From Lachnospiraceae bacterium UBA7225 (lineage in GTDB: Bacteria > Bacillota > Clostridia > Lachnospirales > Lachnospiraceae), in contig DKTR01000132.1 in NCBI GenBank assembly GCA_002473385.1, positions 1 to 12,761 on the forward strand: a DNA stretch of 12,761 nt, read 5' to 3'. Below the pieces are notes generated by a model. That model made no database searches. It was not told the DNA's origin and was given only the letters and a program-made list of their open reading frames with translations. Made by a program: the position numbers and the translations under genes. How positions within the stretch are numbered: the stretch's first letter is position 1; each line of letters begins with the position of its first letter. Positions 1 to 7,812 of this stretch are shown piece by piece.

Positions 1-40
1 TTTCCGGTTTATCCGGGTTAGGTAATAAAAGGGAGGACTC

Positions 41-1585
41 ATGGAAGGCAGATATTTATTGGAAATGACAGACATTTCAAAAGGTTTTCCGGGTGTTCAG
101 GCCATAAAGCAGGTGGATTTCAGAGTGGGCTACGGGGAAGTACATGCTCTGATGGGCGAGAACGGAGCCGGGAAGTCTACTCTGATAAAAATATTAAACG
201 GTATTTATAAAAACGATACGGGAGAAATTCTTTTTGACGGCCAGAGCATTCATCCGCAGTCCTCCCTGGAAGCACAGCAGCTGGGAATCAGCACGATTTA
301 TCAGGAACTGAATCTGATTCCCGGGCTGAGTATCTGCGAGAATATTTACATAGGCCGGGAACCGATGGGAAGGTTTGGAATAGACTGGAAAAAAATGCAG
401 AAGCAGGCGCAGGAGCTTCTGGAGAGCATTGGACTTTCCTATGATGTAAAACAGACGCTGAGTATTCAGGGCACGGCTGTGGCGCAGATGGTTGCGATAG
501 CCAGAGCACTGGCTATCCAGTCGCGGCTGGTAGTTATGGATGAACCGACTTCCTCGCTGGATAACAATGAGGTGCAGATTTTATTTGATGTTATCCGCCG
601 GTTAAAGCGTCAGGGGGTTTCTGTGATTTTTATTTCCCATCGCCTGGGAGAGGTTTTTGAAATCTGTGACCGCGTAACTATTTTAAAAGACGGGGTCAGA
701 GAGGGTGAGTATGACATCCGTGATCTGGATGAAATTTCCCTGGTGTCTAAAATGATCGGACAAAAGGTAGAAAACAGTGAACAGCGTTTGCAGGACAATC
801 ATTACAGCTACAGCAAAGAACCGCTCTGCTCCATGCGCCATATCAGCAACAGCCGGATTTCCGATGTATCCTTTGATATGAATCCCGGAGAAGTGCTGGG
901 ATTTGCAGGACTCCTTGGTTCCGGGCGTACAGAATTGATTAAGGTATTGTTTGGTGCAGATACGGAATACCGCGGTGATATTTTCATGGATGGAAAAAAG
1001 GTTCATTTCCGGATTCCCTGCGATGCCATAGAGAAGGGAATGGCACTCTGCCCGGAGGATCGCCGTATTGAGGGGATTATACCGAATCTGTCTGTGCGGG
1101 AAAATATTTCGATTGTCCTGCTGCCGAGGCTTACGAAAGCGGGGATCATTTCCCGCAGGGAGCAGGAGAAAATTACAGAGGAATTCATTCAGAAGCTGGG
1201 AATTAAGACAACGGACATGGAACAGACCGTTAAAAATTTAAGCGGAGGAAACCAGCAGAAGGTGCTGCTTACAAGATGGCTCTGTACACGTCCCCGGCTG
1301 ATTATCATGGATGAACCGACGCGCGGAATTGATGTCGGCGCAAAAGCGGAAATTGAAAAAATCATCAGAGAGCTGGCGAAAGACGGCATGAGTGTGGTAA
1401 TGATCTCTTCGGAAATCAGTGAGGTAGTAAGAAACAGCAACCGTGTTATGGTTATGCGTGACGGAAGAAAGCTGGGAGAGCTGATGGGAGAGGATATCCG
1501 GCAGGAAATTATCATGAATAAAATAGCGGCAAATGAGAAATTTACAGAGGAGGACCAGTATGAAAAAGCTGATAAAAAAATATAA
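41..1585 (+). CDS. Sugar ABC importer ATPase, YtfR/RbsA-like (CUT2 family)
   Basis: Cytoplasmic ATPase of a CUT2 monosaccharide importer: two fused nucleotide-binding domains (514 aa, normal length) that power the two permeases encoded next. NBD1: Walker A GENGAGKST at 39-47, Q-loop Q88, Walker B with DEPTSSLD at 167-174, H-loop H200. Its signature motif is degenerate (QGTAVAQ near 143-149 in place of LSGGQ). NBD2: Walker A lacks the lysine (GSGRTE, 293-298), signature is canonical (LSGGNQQ, 400-406), Walker B DEPTRGID at 424-431, and the H-loop position is Ser (ISSE). Such asymmetry is normal in this family. From memory, segments such as IYIGREP, FAGLLGSGRTE and CPEDRR..GII resemble E. coli YtfR (galactofuranose) better than RbsA. 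GGGAGGA ends a few bases before the ATG. The last 26 nt overlap the next gene. Function is secure; the sugar is inference. Confidence 0.93.
   Translation: MEGRYLLEMTDISKGFPGVQAIKQVDFRVGYGEVHALMGENGAGKSTLIKILNGIYKNDTGEILFDGQSIHPQSSLEAQQLGISTIYQELNLIPGLSICENIYIGREPMGRFGIDWKKMQKQAQELLESIGLSYDVKQTLSIQGTAVAQMVAIARALAIQSRLVVMDEPTSSLDNNEVQILFDVIRRLKRQGVSVIFISHRLGEVFEICDRVTILKDGVREGEYDIRDLDEISLVSKMIGQKVENSEQRLQDNHYSYSKEPLCSMRHISNSRISDVSFDMNPGEVLGFAGLLGSGRTELIKVLFGADTEYRGDIFMDGKKVHFRIPCDAIEKGMALCPEDRRIEGIIPNLSVRENISIVLLPRLTKAGIISRREQEKITEEFIQKLGIKTTDMEQTVKNLSGGNQQKVLLTRWLCTRPRLIIMDEPTRGIDVGAKAEIEKIIRELAKDGMSVVMISSEISEVVRNSNRVMVMRDGRKLGELMGEDIRQEIIMNKIAANEKFTEEDQYEKADKKI
1547..1553 (+). promoter_or_regulatory. 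Ribosome binding site fixing the first permease start
   Basis: GAGGAGG ends 6 nt before the ATG at 1560. The longer in-frame reading from 1533 has no such site and would add a polar stretch before the first membrane segment, so 1560 is the chosen start. The site lies inside the end of the ATPase gene, so the two are probably translationally coupled. Confidence 0.8.
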
Positions 1586-2516
1586 TGTCTGTCTCGCTTT
1601 GCTGGTTCTGGTCATTTTTAACAGCATTGTCACAAAAAATTTCTGCAGCATAAATACCTGCTGGAATATTGTCATTCAGAGTACAACGATCATGCTGGTA
1701 TCGCTTGGCATGACCTGTGTAATTGCATCCGGAGGGATCGATATCTCCATTGGTCCGGTAATGGCGCTTTCGGCTATTATTTTTGCAAAATTGCTGGAGT
1801 ATTCTCCGCTTTTTGCACTGGTGGCCGCTATTGCGGCAGCACTTGCCTGCGGGGCGCTCAGTGGCATTATCATAGCAAAGTTCCGTATTCAGCCAATGAT
1901 TGTAACCCTGGGGATGATGAATATGGTACGCGGCTTTGCGGAGCTGATCAACGATGGGAGAACATATTCGTTTATGCATCCGGTGATATCGAACCTGGGA
2001 TTTTATAAGGTAGGCGGGCAGATACCGGTCCAGCTTTTTGTGATGGCTGCGGCGATTGCTGTGATGTACCTGCTGATGAAGCGCATGAAATTCGGGGCTT
2101 ATGTGGAGGCTATGGGAGATAACCAGAGAGCGGCAAGGCTTTCAGGTGTCAGAGTTTCCAGAATGACAGTGCTGATTTATACGTTAAGCGGTATTCTGGC
2201 GGGCCTTGCCGGGCTTGTGGAAGCCTCGCGCATGTCCGCGGCGGATCCGATTAACTTCGGGCTGCAGATAGAGGTAGATGCGATTGCTTCTACTGCGATC
2301 GGCGGAACAAATATGGCGGGCGGCCGGGCGAATCTGGCCGGAACAGTAGCAGGGGTTTTTGTCATGCAGATTATTACGGTTATGGTCAATATGAATAATA
2401 TCCCGTATTCCTATTCGCTCGTCATAAAGACAGTGGTAGTCATTATTGCAGTATGTGCACAGAATGGAAGACTGACCAGCCTTCTGACGGCGGGAAGAAC
2501 GGGGGCGAAGGAATGA
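1560..2516 (+). CDS. Sugar ABC transporter permease, YtfT-like
   Basis: Inner-membrane permease of the importer, 318 aa from the ATG at 1560. Nearly the whole protein is hydrophobic, with a short basic N-terminus (MKKLIKKYN) and a first membrane segment at about 10-25. The family motif GGIDISIG is at 58-65. Later come SGVRVSRMTVLIYTLSG and an AIGGTNMAGGRANL stretch, which match the YtfT layout (GGIDLSVG, NAGV....YVLSG, VIGGGSLMGGRFNL) as I recall it. It overlaps the ATPase gene by 26 nt and the next permease gene by 4 nt (ATGA). Two non-identical permeases imply a heterodimeric pore, as in the galactofuranose (YtfT/YjfF), rhamnose and AI-2 importers. Periplasmic-type transport via an external binding protein is expected; that gene is not in the window. 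Confidence 0.9.
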   Translation: MKKLIKKYNVCLALLVLVIFNSIVTKNFCSINTCWNIVIQSTTIMLVSLGMTCVIASGGIDISIGPVMALSAIIFAKLLEYSPLFALVAAIAAALACGALSGIIIAKFRIQPMIVTLGMMNMVRGFAELINDGRTYSFMHPVISNLGFYKVGGQIPVQLFVMAAAIAVMYLLMKRMKFGAYVEAMGDNQRAARLSGVRVSRMTVLIYTLSGILAGLAGLVEASRMSAADPINFGLQIEVDAIASTAIGGTNMAGGRANLAGTVAGVFVMQIITVMVNMNNIPYSYSLVIKTVVVIIAVCAQNGRLTSLLTAGRTGAKE

Positions 2517-3490
2517 ATAAATCAAAAAAATATATTGTCTGGTTTCAGCAAAAAAGTGCGTTCGCTGTATTTCTGCTTCTGTTTATCATTTCTTCTCTGC
2601 GCTATAAACAGTTTTTCACGGCAACCAATCTGCTGAATCTTTTCAGACAGTCGAGCATCATCGGAGTAATTGCCGTTGGAATGACTTTTGTCATCATTAC
2701 CGGGTGCATTGATCTTTCCGTCGGCTCCATTGTGGCAGTGTGCGGTATACTGGCGGCAAAAATGTGCGAGGTACATGTGCTGGCGGCAATTCTGGTGCCG
2801 GTTGCGGCAGGGGCATTCATCGGTGCGGCAAACGGCGTTTTTGTAACAAAGCTGAAAATACCGCCCTGGATCACTTCACTTTCCATGATGATGTGTCTGC
2901 GGGGAATCGCCTACATTATGACAAACGAAAGCTCGGTGAATGTGCAGAAGGTTTCGGAGGCATTTCAGATGATCGGCAGAGGAAAATTTCTGGGACTGCC
3001 CGTACCGGGACTGATCTTTCTGGCAGCGGTGCTTCTTGGAAGCTACAGCCTGAAGTATACCAGGTTCGGACGCAGTGTGTATGCGACCGGCGAGAATCCG
3101 GAGGGCGCCCGGATGATGGGAATCCGCACAGAGCGGACCATCGTGATTGCCTATATGCTCTGTGGAGTGGGAGCAGCTCTGTCCGGTCTGATCTTGACAT
3201 CCCGGCTGGGAGCCGCGCAGCCCACCGCCGGAGAACTCTATGAGATGCAGGTGATTGGCGCGGTTGTTCTGGGCGGCACACTTCTCACCGGCGGAGTGGG
3301 ACATATGTCGGAAACCATGTTCGGCGTATTTACTATGAGCATGATCACAAATATTTTTAATATGCAGGGAAATATCAGTACCTGGTGGCAAAATGTGATT
3401 ATGGGTTTTCTGATACTTTTGATTGTTATAATGCAGGCAGGGCTGGAACAGATGAAAATGAAAAAGAATGAGGAGGAAACAAAATGTTAA
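2513..3490 (+). CDS. Sugar ABC transporter permease, YjfF-like
   Basis: Second permease of the same importer, 325 aa. The start at 2513 is chosen because it forms an ATGA overlap with the preceding stop and gives a short basic lead (MNKSKK) before the first membrane segment. An upstream in-frame ATG at 2453 would add 20 polar residues and is less likely. Motif GCIDLSVGS is at 64-72; the second family Gly is a Cys (C65). The C-terminal part VLGGTLLTGGVGH....STWWQNVIMGFLIL resembles YjfF, including the Trp-Trp pair, as I recall that sequence. The protein differs clearly from the first permease, so this is not a recent duplication. The last 7 nt overlap the glycosidase gene, whose AGGAGG lies inside this coding sequence. 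Confidence 0.9.
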   Translation: MNKSKKYIVWFQQKSAFAVFLLLFIISSLRYKQFFTATNLLNLFRQSSIIGVIAVGMTFVIITGCIDLSVGSIVAVCGILAAKMCEVHVLAAILVPVAAGAFIGAANGVFVTKLKIPPWITSLSMMMCLRGIAYIMTNESSVNVQKVSEAFQMIGRGKFLGLPVPGLIFLAAVLLGSYSLKYTRFGRSVYATGENPEGARMMGIRTERTIVIAYMLCGVGAALSGLILTSRLGAAQPTAGELYEMQVIGAVVLGGTLLTGGVGHMSETMFGVFTMSMITNIFNMQGNISTWWQNVIMGFLILLIVIMQAGLEQMKMKKNEEETKC

Positions 3491-4467
3491 ATTATGATCC
3501 GTTAACAGTAGGCTGTCAGGGTGGATGGCGCAAATATGAAAACAATCCGGTTATCGGGGAGCCGGGAGACTTTTGCTTTGACAATCATGTATTAAAAGTA
3601 AACGGCAAATTCCGCATGTATTTTTCCTGGAGAACACATTACAGTATTGCTTATACAGAAAGTGACGACGGACTGCATTGGGGGGAACGCCATGTAATTT
3701 TAAGTCCGAGGGAAGGAATTGCCTGGGAGGAAGATCTGAATCGTCCGGCGGTGGATTACCGCAATGGTAAATTTCATATGTGGTATTCCAGCCAGACAAC
3801 GGGAGGATTTAATGAAGGAAAATGGGTAGATTCTTATATTGAGGCTTCAAAAGAGGATAAGGGAGGTTCTGTGCTTGGCTACGCATACAGTGACGACGGC
3901 ATCCGCTGGGAGAGACTGGACGAGCCTGTTCTGGTGCCGGATAAGCCCTGGGAGAAGCAGTCTTTAATGTGCCCGACGATTCTCTGGGATGAAGAAGAGC
4001 AGCTCTACAAGCTATGGTACAGCGGAGGCGGATGGTTTGAACCGGATGCGATTGGCTATGCGGTCAGCCGCGACGGCATCCATTGGGAAAAATCTGAACA
4101 TAATCCGGTATTTGCGCCGGAAAAGAAAAACTTCTGGGAAAGAGCGCATGTGGCAGGCTGTCAGGTAATAAAGATAGACGCGTGGTATTATATGTTTTAT
4201 ATTGGATATGAGGACTTATTTAAGTCAAGAATCGGACTTGCGCGGTCCAGGGACGGTATTACAGGATGGGAACGCTCTGCGGACAATCCGATTATTTCCG
4301 CCGGGCTGCCGGGAGCCTGGGATTGCGAATCCATTTATAAACCGTTTGTGTTTTATGATGAAGAGCATGACAGGTGGCTGATGTATTTTAATGCACGGAC
4401 CGGAACGACGGAGCGGATCGAATTGCCATCCATGATGGAAGAGACTTCTGGAATCATAAATAAATAA
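3484..4467 (+). CDS. Cytoplasmic five-bladed propeller glycosidase, GH43/GH32-like
   Basis: Predicted intracellular glycoside hydrolase or related enzyme, 327 aa, no signal peptide. Five blade-like strands with the pattern [M/L]-aromatic-aromatic are seen at about 44-49 (FRMYFS), 97-102 (FHMWYS), 175-180 (YKLWYS), 235-240 (YYMFYI) and 298-302 (LMYFN). Between them come four copies of a S-x-DG-I/L-x-W-E turn (59-67, 136-143, 195-202, 255-263) and the repeated NPV/NPI motif (21-23, 207-209, 268-270). This is typical of the GH43/GH32/GH62/GH130 superfamily. Acidic residues near 82-84 and E282 are catalytic candidates, but I cannot assign acid and base. AGGAGG at 3471-3476 serves ATG 3484, which overlaps the permease stop. 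The context suggests it cleaves the imported oligosaccharide. Arabinofuranosidase or galactofuranosidase activity is inference; a phosphorylase (GH130-like) is an alternative. Confidence 0.8.
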   Translation: MLNYDPLTVGCQGGWRKYENNPVIGEPGDFCFDNHVLKVNGKFRMYFSWRTHYSIAYTESDDGLHWGERHVILSPREGIAWEEDLNRPAVDYRNGKFHMWYSSQTTGGFNEGKWVDSYIEASKEDKGGSVLGYAYSDDGIRWERLDEPVLVPDKPWEKQSLMCPTILWDEEEQLYKLWYSGGGWFEPDAIGYAVSRDGIHWEKSEHNPVFAPEKKNFWERAHVAGCQVIKIDAWYYMFYIGYEDLFKSRIGLARSRDGITGWERSADNPIISAGLPGAWDCESIYKPFVFYDEEHDRWLMYFNARTGTTERIELPSMMEETSGIINK

Positions 4468-4472
4468 TGAAA

Positions 4473-4518
4473 GCAGCAGGGAACATTTCACAGCTATGTG
4501 GAAAGTTCCTTTAGCTGC
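4473..4518 (+). other. Long imperfect hairpin between glycosidase and sensor kinase genes
   Basis: GCAGC (4473-4477) pairs with GCTGC (4514-4518). AGGGAAC (4478-4484) pairs with GTTCCTT (4505-4511), with one G-U. TTTCACA (4486-4492) pairs with TGTGGAAA (4497-4504), with one bulged G. The loop is GCTA. That gives about 19 base pairs with only small bulges. There is no U-tract after it, so it is not a standard intrinsic terminator. It ends 2 nt before the ribosome site of the kinase gene. It could limit or process the message between enzyme and regulator genes, or be a protein-binding palindrome. Confidence 0.6.
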
Positions 4519-4520
4519 AT

Positions 4521-4529
4521 AAGGAGGAG
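4521..4529 (+). promoter_or_regulatory. Ribosome binding site fixing the sensor kinase start
   Basis: AAGGAGGAG directly upstream of ATG 4531. The alternative in-frame ATG at 4498 lies inside the hairpin and has no ribosome site, so 4531 is preferred. The spacing is somewhat short. Confidence 0.7.
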
Positions 4530-4530
4530 T

Positions 4531-5988
4531 ATGAAAAGGTTCCACAGATATATGATGAATTGCAAGTTGCACACCAGGCTGATGATTTATTTTTCCACAC
4601 TTGTGATCGCGTCTATGCTGCTTGTGGCGGGAATTTCTTATGTCTCGTCTTACCGGATTGTGGAGGATTTTGCCGAATCGTTCAGCACACAGTCTGTGGA
4701 ATCCGTGGCGGACAACCTCAACGATATATTTTATGAGGCGGAAAATCTGGTTTCCCTCGTAGAAAGCGACGCAATTTTTCAGGACGTGCTCAGTTCAGAG
4801 AAACCGGGGGATATCAGGGAACAGTATTCTCTGGAACTTCAATACGATTTTGAACTGTACCGCCTGGCCGGATACACCAGCAACCGCTTTGCAGGGCTTT
4901 ATGCACTGAGCAATAATGGAATAAATCTGAAATCCCATAATGTAACCTTTCAGGAAAAGGATTTCAGGGAGGAGGCGTGGTACCAGGAGATTCTTGGCGT
5001 CGACAGCTTTGTATGGCTCAAGCCGCAGCTATATTCCAGAGTTTTCAAATCCATTGACAAGCAATATATGGCAATGGGGTGTCCGGTTGTCAGCAGGGCA
5101 GATGGGCGGAGAATCGGCATTATATTAATAGAGATTGAGGCAGATGTGATGGAGGAGGTCCTGCGGGAATATGGGAACGTGAAAAACGGGACAATGCAAA
5201 TTCTCGATTATGATGATACTATTCTGTTTCAGAAGAACGGGGAGAGCCAGAGAGGAGAGCAGAAAAGCTACACTGAAAAGAATAAAAGCAATTCTGTCTT
5301 TTATTATACGCAGGATTTGCGCAATGGCTGGTCCGTAGAATCCTATATTCCGAGGACGATTCTGCTGGGCGGAATAATTGATCTGGGACTGATTCTGCTG
5401 GTCGTGATAGCGGTAATGATTTTTGCAGCTTTAAAAATAACAGATATGATTGCCAAATCGGTCACGGATCCTATTCAAAGATTGATAGAGCTGATGGATG
5501 AGGCGGAAGAACAGGGCTTTAATGTGCAGATGCATGTGCGTTATAAGGATGAACTGGCAAACCTGGGGCATAAATTTAATAATATGATGGAATTTACCAG
5601 ACATCTGATCGCAGCAGGCATTGAAGAGCAGGAGAGTCTGCGGGAAGCCGAGCTGAAGGCGCTGCAGATGCAGATCAACCCGCACTTTCTATATAATACG
5701 CTCGAAACGGTTATATGGCTGATCGGGTCCGGTGAAGGAAACAAAGCAATCGACGTGATTACATCACTCTCGAAATTTTTCCGGATCGGTCTGAGCAGAG
5801 GAAAGAATATTATTCCGCTGCGTGATGAGCTGGAGCATGTAAATGAATATATCAAGATTCAGAATACGCGTTACCGGGGGAAAATCAGTTTCTCTGTGGA
5901 TCTGGAAGATGAAGAAATTCTTGACAGGCTTTTGCCCAAGCTGGTTTTGCAGCCTCTGGTGGAGAATGCGATTTATCATGGTATTTAG
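4531..5988 (+). CDS. YesM-type sensor histidine kinase, N-terminal part, ended by premature TAG
   Basis: Membrane sensor kinase of the LytS/YesM class, 485 aa before an in-frame TAG at 5986. Membrane segments lie at about 18-38 and 278-300 and flank an extracellular sensing region (about 40-275). A HAMP linker follows (about 301-355). The His_kinase motif QINPHFLYNTL puts the phospho-acceptor at H385. The N-box of the ATPase domain (LQPLVENAIYHG) is present at about 473-484, and then the frame stops. The missing G1 and G2 ATP-binding boxes continue in the same frame in the next entry, so an intact relative would be about 586 aa. Alone, this piece should not bind ATP or autophosphorylate. It precedes its cognate response regulator and presumably senses the sugar imported by the upstream transporter. 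Pseudogene, sequencing error, readthrough and split kinase all remain possible. Confidence 0.85.
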   Translation: MKRFHRYMMNCKLHTRLMIYFSTLVIASMLLVAGISYVSSYRIVEDFAESFSTQSVESVADNLNDIFYEAENLVSLVESDAIFQDVLSSEKPGDIREQYSLELQYDFELYRLAGYTSNRFAGLYALSNNGINLKSHNVTFQEKDFREEAWYQEILGVDSFVWLKPQLYSRVFKSIDKQYMAMGCPVVSRADGRRIGIILIEIEADVMEEVLREYGNVKNGTMQILDYDDTILFQKNGESQRGEQKSYTEKNKSNSVFYYTQDLRNGWSVESYIPRTILLGGIIDLGLILLVVIAVMIFAALKITDMIAKSVTDPIQRLIELMDEAEEQGFNVQMHVRYKDELANLGHKFNNMMEFTRHLIAAGIEEQESLREAELKALQMQINPHFLYNTLETVIWLIGSGEGNKAIDVITSLSKFFRIGLSRGKNIIPLRDELEHVNEYIKIQNTRYRGKISFSVDLEDEEILDRLLPKLVLQPLVENAIYHGI

Positions 5989-5994
5989 GAAAAA
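5987..5994 (+). promoter_or_regulatory. Ribosome-site-like AGGA overlapping the premature stop
   Basis: The TAG stop (5986-5988) is part of TAGGA. AGGA (5987-5990) sits 4 nt before ATG 5995, in the original frame. This could allow terminating ribosomes to restart and make the C-terminal kinase piece. It is short and may be chance. Confidence 0.4.
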
Positions 5995-6291
5995 ATGGAG
6001 GAAGGCAGCATCGTCATTATCATAGCCTACAGGGAAAATGACCGCGTGCAGGTATCTGTCGCGGATAATGGAATCGGTATGACGGATATCCAGTTGGAAA
6101 GGCTTCTGATGAGTATAAATGGAAAAACAGGAACCGGGTATGCTCTTTATAATACAAATCAGAGGCTGTGCAAGTATTTCGGCGAAGAGGCGGCGCTTCA
6201 TATCAGCAGCAGATTTGGGGAAGGGACGATAGTAGAATTTTGTATTCCGCGCAGGGAGGGAGAAGATGATAAGGACAATTCTTGTAGATGA
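5995..6291 (+). CDS. C-terminal ATP-binding fragment of the sensor histidine kinase
   Basis: 98 aa reading frame in the same frame as the upstream kinase, starting 6 nt after its TAG stop. It carries the rest of the HATPase_c fold: the G1 box VADNGIGM (about 22-29), a G2-like stretch GTGYALYNTNQRL (about 45-57) and a final GEGTIVEFCIPR strand typical of YesM-class kinases. The second glycine of the usual GxGL in the G2 box reads Ala. It lacks the N-box and the histidine, so it is not a kinase alone. It may be a dead fragment, or a separately translated half that pairs with the N-terminal product. Its last 26 nt overlap the response regulator gene. Confidence 0.6.
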   Translation: MEEGSIVIIIAYRENDRVQVSVADNGIGMTDIQLERLLMSINGKTGTGYALYNTNQRLCKYFGEEAALHISSRFGEGTIVEFCIPRREGEDDKDNSCR

Positions 6292-7804
6292 TGAGGACAT
6301 TATCCGCGAGGGAATCAGCAATTTTATTGACTGGAAATCATTGGGTCTGGAGCTGGCCGGACAGGCGGCAAACGGGCAGGAAGCTGTGGATTTGATTGAG
6401 GCTGCCGCACCGGAAATCATTATCACGGATGTAAAAATGCCCCGGATGGACGGAATCGGGCTTCTGGCACTTGCAAAGGAAAAGCAGCCGGACTGTGTGG
6501 TTATTATGATCAGCAGCTATGATGAATTCGAATATGCACAGCAGGCGCTGAATCTGGGCGCATTCGCGTATCTGCTGAAGCCGATTGATCCGGACCGGCT
6601 GATCGCACTGCTGAAGGAAGCATCGGAAAGACTGGCACTTCTCCATTCAGAAAAAAAGATACTTGTCCAGGCACGGGCGGATGCACTGGAGAGCAAATTA
6701 AAGGTGCTGGCTTTTGGCGGTGATATGGATTCCTTTACGGCTGAGGAGATACAGTATCTGGAAACGTTTCGGGCATTTTCTGTGCTCACCGTTTACAGGG
6801 GCACTCCGGTTTTCCGTGAAGAGTCTTTTTATGAAAAACTGGAGCAGGAGCTGCGGGAATGGATGAGAGAACAGGAAAAAGAGGTAAGTATCAGGTACTT
6901 CCAGAATCAGAAAAGGATGGTCACCTACTGCCTGTTTCATAAGACGGATGGATTTGCCGGCGTGAAAGACCTGCAATATATTTATGCGAAATATTACCGG
7001 GAATGTGTTGTAGGGATCAGTGAAAAACAGTATTCAGTGCAGGAAATACCCAGAGCCTGCCAGCAAAGCCTGAAGGCGGTGGAATATCGTTTTTTTACAA
7101 AAGAGTCTCTGATATTTTACACGGATATCTGCGTAAAGGAAGAAACTGTTCCGGATATGCCGAATCTGAGCGCTTCCGTGAAGCAGGTTTTGAAAGACGG
7201 TACGCAGGAGAAAACAGATCAGTTTGCCGGGGATTTATTACAATGTATTTTGGAGAAGAAACTGTCCGGAGTGGTGATCCATACGCTGACGGCTTCTATT
7301 TTGATGGAAACGATCCGGGAAATCAGAGAGAACGGGGGAAAACCGGAGGATTTATTTCTGTCGGTGCCGGATATGATCGCTTCTATACTGGATGAGAAGG
7401 ATCCTGCTATAATGGTGGACAGGCTGTGCGGCATTTTGAAAGATACTGCGGACTACATCAGAAATATCAGGGAGCTTCGCCCGAATTCCGCAGTGTATAA
7501 GGCAGTACGCTATATGGAAGAGCATTACCAGGATGCCAATCTCCGTCTGGAGGAAGTGGCAAATTATGTGTATATCAATCCGAGTTATTTCAGCACGATT
7601 TTCAGCAAAGAAATGAAAACTTCATTTGGCAGTTATCTGACGCAGATCCGTATGGAAAAAGCCATGCAGCTACTGAAGACAAGTCAGATGAAAATATATG
7701 AAATAGCGGAAAAGACCGGATATCAGAATGTGTCCTGGTTTACAGTGGCATTTAAAAAGTATACGGGGAAAAATCCGGGGGAATACCGGAAATTACAGGA
7801 ATAA
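6266..7804 (+). CDS. YesN-type response regulator with AraC DNA-binding domain
   Basis: Cytoplasmic transcription regulator of the two-component pair, 512 aa, a usual length for this class. The receiver domain (about 1-120) shows the acidic pair D8/D9, phospho-acceptor D55 in ITDVKMPRMDG, S83/S84 and K105 in LLKPID. A long middle region (about 120-400) has no motif I can name. The C-terminal AraC/XylS domain (407-512) has two helix-turn-helix units, the first around LRLEEVANYVYINPSYFSTIF and the second ending GKNPGEYRK. GGGAGGGAG lies before ATG 6266. The start overlaps the kinase fragment by 26 nt, so the pair is translationally linked. It likely controls the sugar operon. If the kinase is truly broken, this regulator would be an orphan or depend on another phosphate donor. 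Confidence 0.93.
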   Translation: MIRTILVDDEDIIREGISNFIDWKSLGLELAGQAANGQEAVDLIEAAAPEIIITDVKMPRMDGIGLLALAKEKQPDCVVIMISSYDEFEYAQQALNLGAFAYLLKPIDPDRLIALLKEASERLALLHSEKKILVQARADALESKLKVLAFGGDMDSFTAEEIQYLETFRAFSVLTVYRGTPVFREESFYEKLEQELREWMREQEKEVSIRYFQNQKRMVTYCLFHKTDGFAGVKDLQYIYAKYYRECVVGISEKQYSVQEIPRACQQSLKAVEYRFFTKESLIFYTDICVKEETVPDMPNLSASVKQVLKDGTQEKTDQFAGDLLQCILEKKLSGVVIHTLTASILMETIREIRENGGKPEDLFLSVPDMIASILDEKDPAIMVDRLCGILKDTADYIRNIRELRPNSAVYKAVRYMEEHYQDANLRLEEVANYVYINPSYFSTIFSKEMKTSFGSYLTQIRMEKAMQLLKTSQMKIYEIAEKTGYQNVSWFTVAFKKYTGKNPGEYRKLQE

Positions 7805-7812
7805 GCGTTTGC

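Noticed and set aside
1..21. Frame +1 reads FPVYPG then TAG, a possible end of the upstream solute-binding protein gene.
   Set aside because: Six codons are too few to assign; frame +2 also stops nearby (23-25). Location fits, but it is not reported as a feature.
2740..3243. 167-codon + strand open frame inside the second permease gene.
   Set aside because: Arg/Gly/Asp-rich translation with no motif, wholly inside a well-supported permease gene in another frame.
1560..3490. The two permeases as a recent tandem duplication.
   Set aside because: They share only family motifs and each looks like a different known partner (YtfT and YjfF).
4498..4530. Upstream ATG of the sensor kinase.
   Set aside because: Lies within the hairpin without a ribosome site; ATG 4531 has AAGGAGGAG before it.
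6119..6151. Ala in place of the second Gly of the kinase G2 box as evidence of decay.
   Set aside because: I recall similar GYA variants in intact YesM-class kinases, so it is not counted as a lesion.
5764..6426. 220-codon minus-strand open frame across the kinase stop and regulator start.
   Set aside because: Antisense to two recognised domains, no motif and no promoter or ribosome site seen; does not explain the TAG.
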